From assembly GCA_035465395.1 (NCBI GenBank), contig DATHRK010000032.1, positions 27,416 to 91,415 of the forward strand: DNA of 64,000 bases, in the 5' to 3' direction. Positions 61,660 to 64,000 of the stretch are shown in pieces; positions within the stretch are counted from its first letter, which is position 1; each line of letters starts with the position of its first letter. The position numbers were made by a program, and so were the translations under genes. The stretch comes from DATHRK01 sp035465395. Its GTDB lineage: Bacteria; Gemmatimonadota; Gemmatimonadetes; Longimicrobiales; RSA9. Under the pieces are notes generated by a model. It saw only the letters and a list, made by a program, of their open reading frames with translations, was not told the DNA's origin and made no database searches.

Positions 61660-62661
61660 ATGTCGCACGTAGTGTCAGCCCTGGCCACCCGGCTGTGGAT
61701 CGCCTGTGCGTGGTCCGCGCTGGCGGGCCTCCCCGCCGCTATCGCGTCCGCCCAGACCGCCGTCGTGCAGGCCTCCGGCGAGAACCTGCGGGCCGAGCCA
61801 TCAGGTCGGATTCTCGCCGTCGTGAGCGGGACCACGCCGCTGCAGGTGGTCGGAGAGCGGGGCCGGTGGCGCGAGGTCGTCCTGGAGGGGTGGATCTGGG
61901 CGCTCTCGGTGGGGCCCACCGGCGCGGGATCGCTCCAGGTGGACGCCGCCGACGGCGAGAACCTGAGAGCCGAGCCGAACGGCAGGATCCTCGCGCGGCT
62001 TCGACAGGGAGCGGTGATCGAGGAGCTGCGCCGGGAGGGACGCTGGGTGTTGGTGCGGCGGCGAGCGTGGATGTGGGCGGCGTCGCTGAGAACCGAGCAA
62101 CGCATCGCTCCGGCGAGCCCGTCCAGACTCGATACGCCGACCGACACGGCTCGGGCCGTCGCGAGGCGGACGGTCGCGGGCGACGGCGTCACCCTCCGGG
62201 CTCAACCCGACTCGACCGCTCTGGCGACCCTCGGGGCGGGCGTGGAGGTGGAGGTGCTCGAGCGGCGCGGGGGGTGGGCTCGCGTGCGTCTGGAGGGCTG
62301 GATCCCTGAGCCTCTGGACGACGCCGAGGCGTCCGAGGCCCCTCTCGCCGGCGTGACCGTCATGGAACTCGCGGACCACCCGGAGCGCTACCAGGGAAAG
62401 CGGCTCGCCTGGACGGTGCAGTTCATTTCGCTGGAACACGCGGAGCGCATTCGCACCGAGTTCTACGAGGGGGAGCCGTTTCTCTTGGCGAGAGGACCGG
62501 GGGAGGACCGGCCGATCGTCTATCTTGCCGTGCCGCCCGAGTTGCTGGCGCGTGTGCAGGTGCTGGAGCCGCTCGACCGCCTGGAGGTGGTGGGGCGCGT
62601 GCGAACGCCTCGGTCACCGCTGACCGGCGCACCCGTTCTGGACCTTCAGGAGATCCGATGA
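61660..62661 (+). CDS. Exported protein with three SH3-type repeats
   Basis: 333 residues. After a signal peptide (LAGLPAAIASAQ) come three bacterial SH3 units: GENLRAEPSGRILAVVSG...EGWIWAL, GENLRAEPNGRILARLRQG...RAWMWAA, and VTLRAQPDSTALATLGAG...EGWIPEP. A final ~100-residue domain (MELADHPERYQGKRLAWTVQF... LEVVGRVRTPRSPLTGAPVLDL) looks OB-like. Periplasmic SH3b domains bind wall peptides or proteins. ATG 61660 is used. The next gene overlaps its stop by 4 nt, so the products probably work together. Confidence 0.83.
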   Translation: MSHVVSALATRLWIACAWSALAGLPAAIASAQTAVVQASGENLRAEPSGRILAVVSGTTPLQVVGERGRWREVVLEGWIWALSVGPTGAGSLQVDAADGENLRAEPNGRILARLRQGAVIEELRREGRWVLVRRRAWMWAASLRTEQRIAPASPSRLDTPTDTARAVARRTVAGDGVTLRAQPDSTALATLGAGVEVEVLERRGGWARVRLEGWIPEPLDDAEASEAPLAGVTVMELADHPERYQGKRLAWTVQFISLEHAERIRTEFYEGEPFLLARGPGEDRPIVYLAVPPELLARVQVLEPLDRLEVVGRVRTPRSPLTGAPVLDLQEIR

Positions 62662-64000
62662 TGCGTTGCAACGAGAGGCCGGGAGCCGGAGGCGCCAGAG
62701 CGCTTCGCTCGGGCATTGCCGTGGCGATGGCCGCTGCCGTCGCCGCCTGCTCCTCCGACGACGGCATGGAGCCGCCCGACGTGGGCTTCACGCTCACGGT
62801 CGTCGACGGGGAGCAGGTAGCCGCCACCGGCGCGGTCGCACCGGATCCGATCGTGGTCCGGCTGACCGACACGGCCACCGGCGCGCCGGAGGAGGAGGCC
62901 ACCATCACGTGGAGCGTGATCACGGGCAGCGGTGCGCGGCTCCTGCCGGCCACGTCGACGACCGATTCCCTGGGACTGGCCTCGACGCTCCTGGAGGTGG
63001 GGTCGGTGGCGGGTGACTACACCGTGCAGGCGTCGGCCACGGCAGCGGAGGCCGTCTCCGTCACGGTGCGGGCGTTCGCCTCCGCGCCGACGCTCACGTC
63101 GATCACGCCGTCCGCCGTGAGCCCGGGCCAGACGGTGACGGTCGCGGGGTCGGGCTTCAGCGACCGGGCCGATGACAACGCGGTGTTCTTCGGGTCGAAT
63201 CGCGCGGAAGTGGCGTCCGCCTCGCCCTCGGAGCTCCTCGTGACAGTGCCGCCCTGCATGGCGACCGCGGACGCCGATGTCACGGTTCGCCTGGGCCCAC
63301 TGGTCAGCAACGCGCTCACCGCCTCCGTCACTGGCGACGCACGCACGGCTTTGTCGCTGGGGTTGGGGGAATCCCGCGTCTTCAGCTCTGCGGCGGATCT
63401 GGAATGCACGGTCCTATCGGGGGACGCGGGAGAGGCGTACGTCGTGGTTCTCGGGAATGCGGACACCGACCCCCTCGACCGGATCGACCTGCGCCTGGTG
63501 GGCCAGCCGGAGTCCGTTCCGGCGACGCTCCTGAGGCCAACGGCGGCGGCCCGGACCTCCTCCGCGCCGGGACCGCACGCAACCGCGCAGGACCGCTTCG
63601 AGCTGGGACTGCGCGCGCTGGAGCGCTCCCTCACCTCGGCCGCGCCCCTGGCCCGCACGACGCTCCCGCCCGGTGCGGCGGCGTCGCGCGTTTGGCAGAT
63701 CGGGCAACGGGACGACTTCCAGGTCTTCAACGGCAACGGCTTCGACTTCACCACGGTGACCGCCGAGGTCGTGTTCACCAGCGCTCGCGCCGTCCTTTTC
63801 GAGGACGTCAACACGCCGGCAAACGGATTCACCGAGGCGGATTACGCAGCTTTCGCCGCCGAGTTCGATGATCCGATCTACGATCGCGACGTCGACGTGT
63901 TCGGGCAGCCGTCCGACATCGACGGGAACGGCCGGATCATCATTCTCTTCACTCCGGTCGTGAACGAGCTGACGCCGCCCAACTCCGACGGCTTCGTGGC
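62658..64000 (+). CDS. Lipoprotein with Ig-like, IPT/TIG and M30-peptidase-like parts (partial)
   Basis: Open to the window edge (447 codons seen). A lipoprotein signal (IAVAMAAAVAAC) is followed by a Big-like Ig domain (FTLTVVDGEQVAATG...TVQASATAAEAVS), an IPT/TIG domain (TLTSITPSAVSPGQTVTVAGSGFSD), then a region like hyicolysin/M30 peptidases: VLFEDVNTPANGF, AEFDDPIYDRDVDVFGQPSD, IDGNGRIIILFTPVVN. The zinc motif expected further on lies outside the window. ATG 62658 overlaps the SH3 gene stop. It is probably an outer-surface or periplasmic peptidase (inference). Confidence 0.78.
   Translation, partial: MMRCNERPGAGGARALRSGIAVAMAAAVAACSSDDGMEPPDVGFTLTVVDGEQVAATGAVAPDPIVVRLTDTATGAPEEEATITWSVITGSGARLLPATSTTDSLGLASTLLEVGSVAGDYTVQASATAAEAVSVTVRAFASAPTLTSITPSAVSPGQTVTVAGSGFSDRADDNAVFFGSNRAEVASASPSELLVTVPPCMATADADVTVRLGPLVSNALTASVTGDARTALSLGLGESRVFSSAADLECTVLSGDAGEAYVVVLGNADTDPLDRIDLRLVGQPESVPATLLRPTAAARTSSAPGPHATAQDRFELGLRALERSLTSAAPLARTTLPPGAAASRVWQIGQRDDFQVFNGNGFDFTTVTAEVVFTSARAVLFEDVNTPANGFTEADYAAFAAEFDDPIYDRDVDVFGQPSDIDGNGRIIILFTPVVNELTPPNSDGFV

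Overview
The window is a GC-rich chromosomal stretch with about 53 intact or edge-cut protein genes, one frameshifted gene, and no visible rRNA, tRNA, CRISPR array or transposase. High GC3, tightly overlapping genes, many large TonB-linked and beta-barrel outer-membrane proteins, a PorV/PorQ homologue and a FlgD-like C-terminal sorting-type domain suggest a Gram-negative member of the Gemmatimonadota or a close FCB-group relative. That assignment is inferred from gene content; no marker comparison was possible.

Region 1 (1-24750): a divergent GCS2-CBS ligase-like gene (cut by the left edge) faces a long colinear run: ruvB-queA-tgt-yajC-def-fmt-thiE/tenI-thiS-thiG-rsmB-PASTA protein-TlpA-YbbR-tsaD-metallophosphoesterase-AsmA-like. 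Most junctions from queA onward overlap by 4 nt. htpX, a lipid-kinase-like gene, efp and uvrA follow. Then come a small frameshifted gene on the minus strand and a ybjN-pspA-AI-2E transporter trio.

Region 2 (24031-32980): a muropeptide-salvage neighbourhood. A NamZ (DUF1343) lipoprotein is divergent from a 1076-residue fusion of a GH3 (NagZ-like) domain and a serine beta-lactamase-fold (AmiE-like) domain. A Vgb-like propeller and a sodium/solute symporter follow. This combines in one locus, partly in one polypeptide, the exo-muramidase, glucosaminidase and probable amidase steps known from Bacillus NamZ-NagZ-AmiE. A small cupin gene and folK (with no normal start codon) follow.

Region 3 (33081-44299): an envelope cassette. 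It holds a TonB-dependent receptor, then (after two mutually exclusive hairpins) a 1352-residue secreted protein with a FlgD-like C-terminus, a PorV/PorQ protein, a beta-barrel protein and a large lipoprotein, closed by a perfect 13-bp hairpin. It resembles a type IX-like cargo plus attachment-protein pair and is the best candidate here for an undescribed system.

Region 4 (44409-54088): an HExxH lipoprotein overlapping aroB, an acyl-CoA ligase, a NYN nuclease with two OST-HTH/LOTUS modules and a helix-hairpin-helix tail, a 3-methyladenine glycosylase, etfB-etfA and a TetR regulator.

Region 5 (54092-61377, minus strand): tupB-tupC tungstate-type transporter, fdhD, mobA, moeA, then ETF-quinone oxidoreductase. 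This pairs Mo/W cofactor handling with electron transfer from acyl-CoA oxidation. Region 6 (61660-64000): an SH3-repeat exported protein coupled to a lipoprotein with IPT/TIG and M30-peptidase-like features that runs off the right edge.
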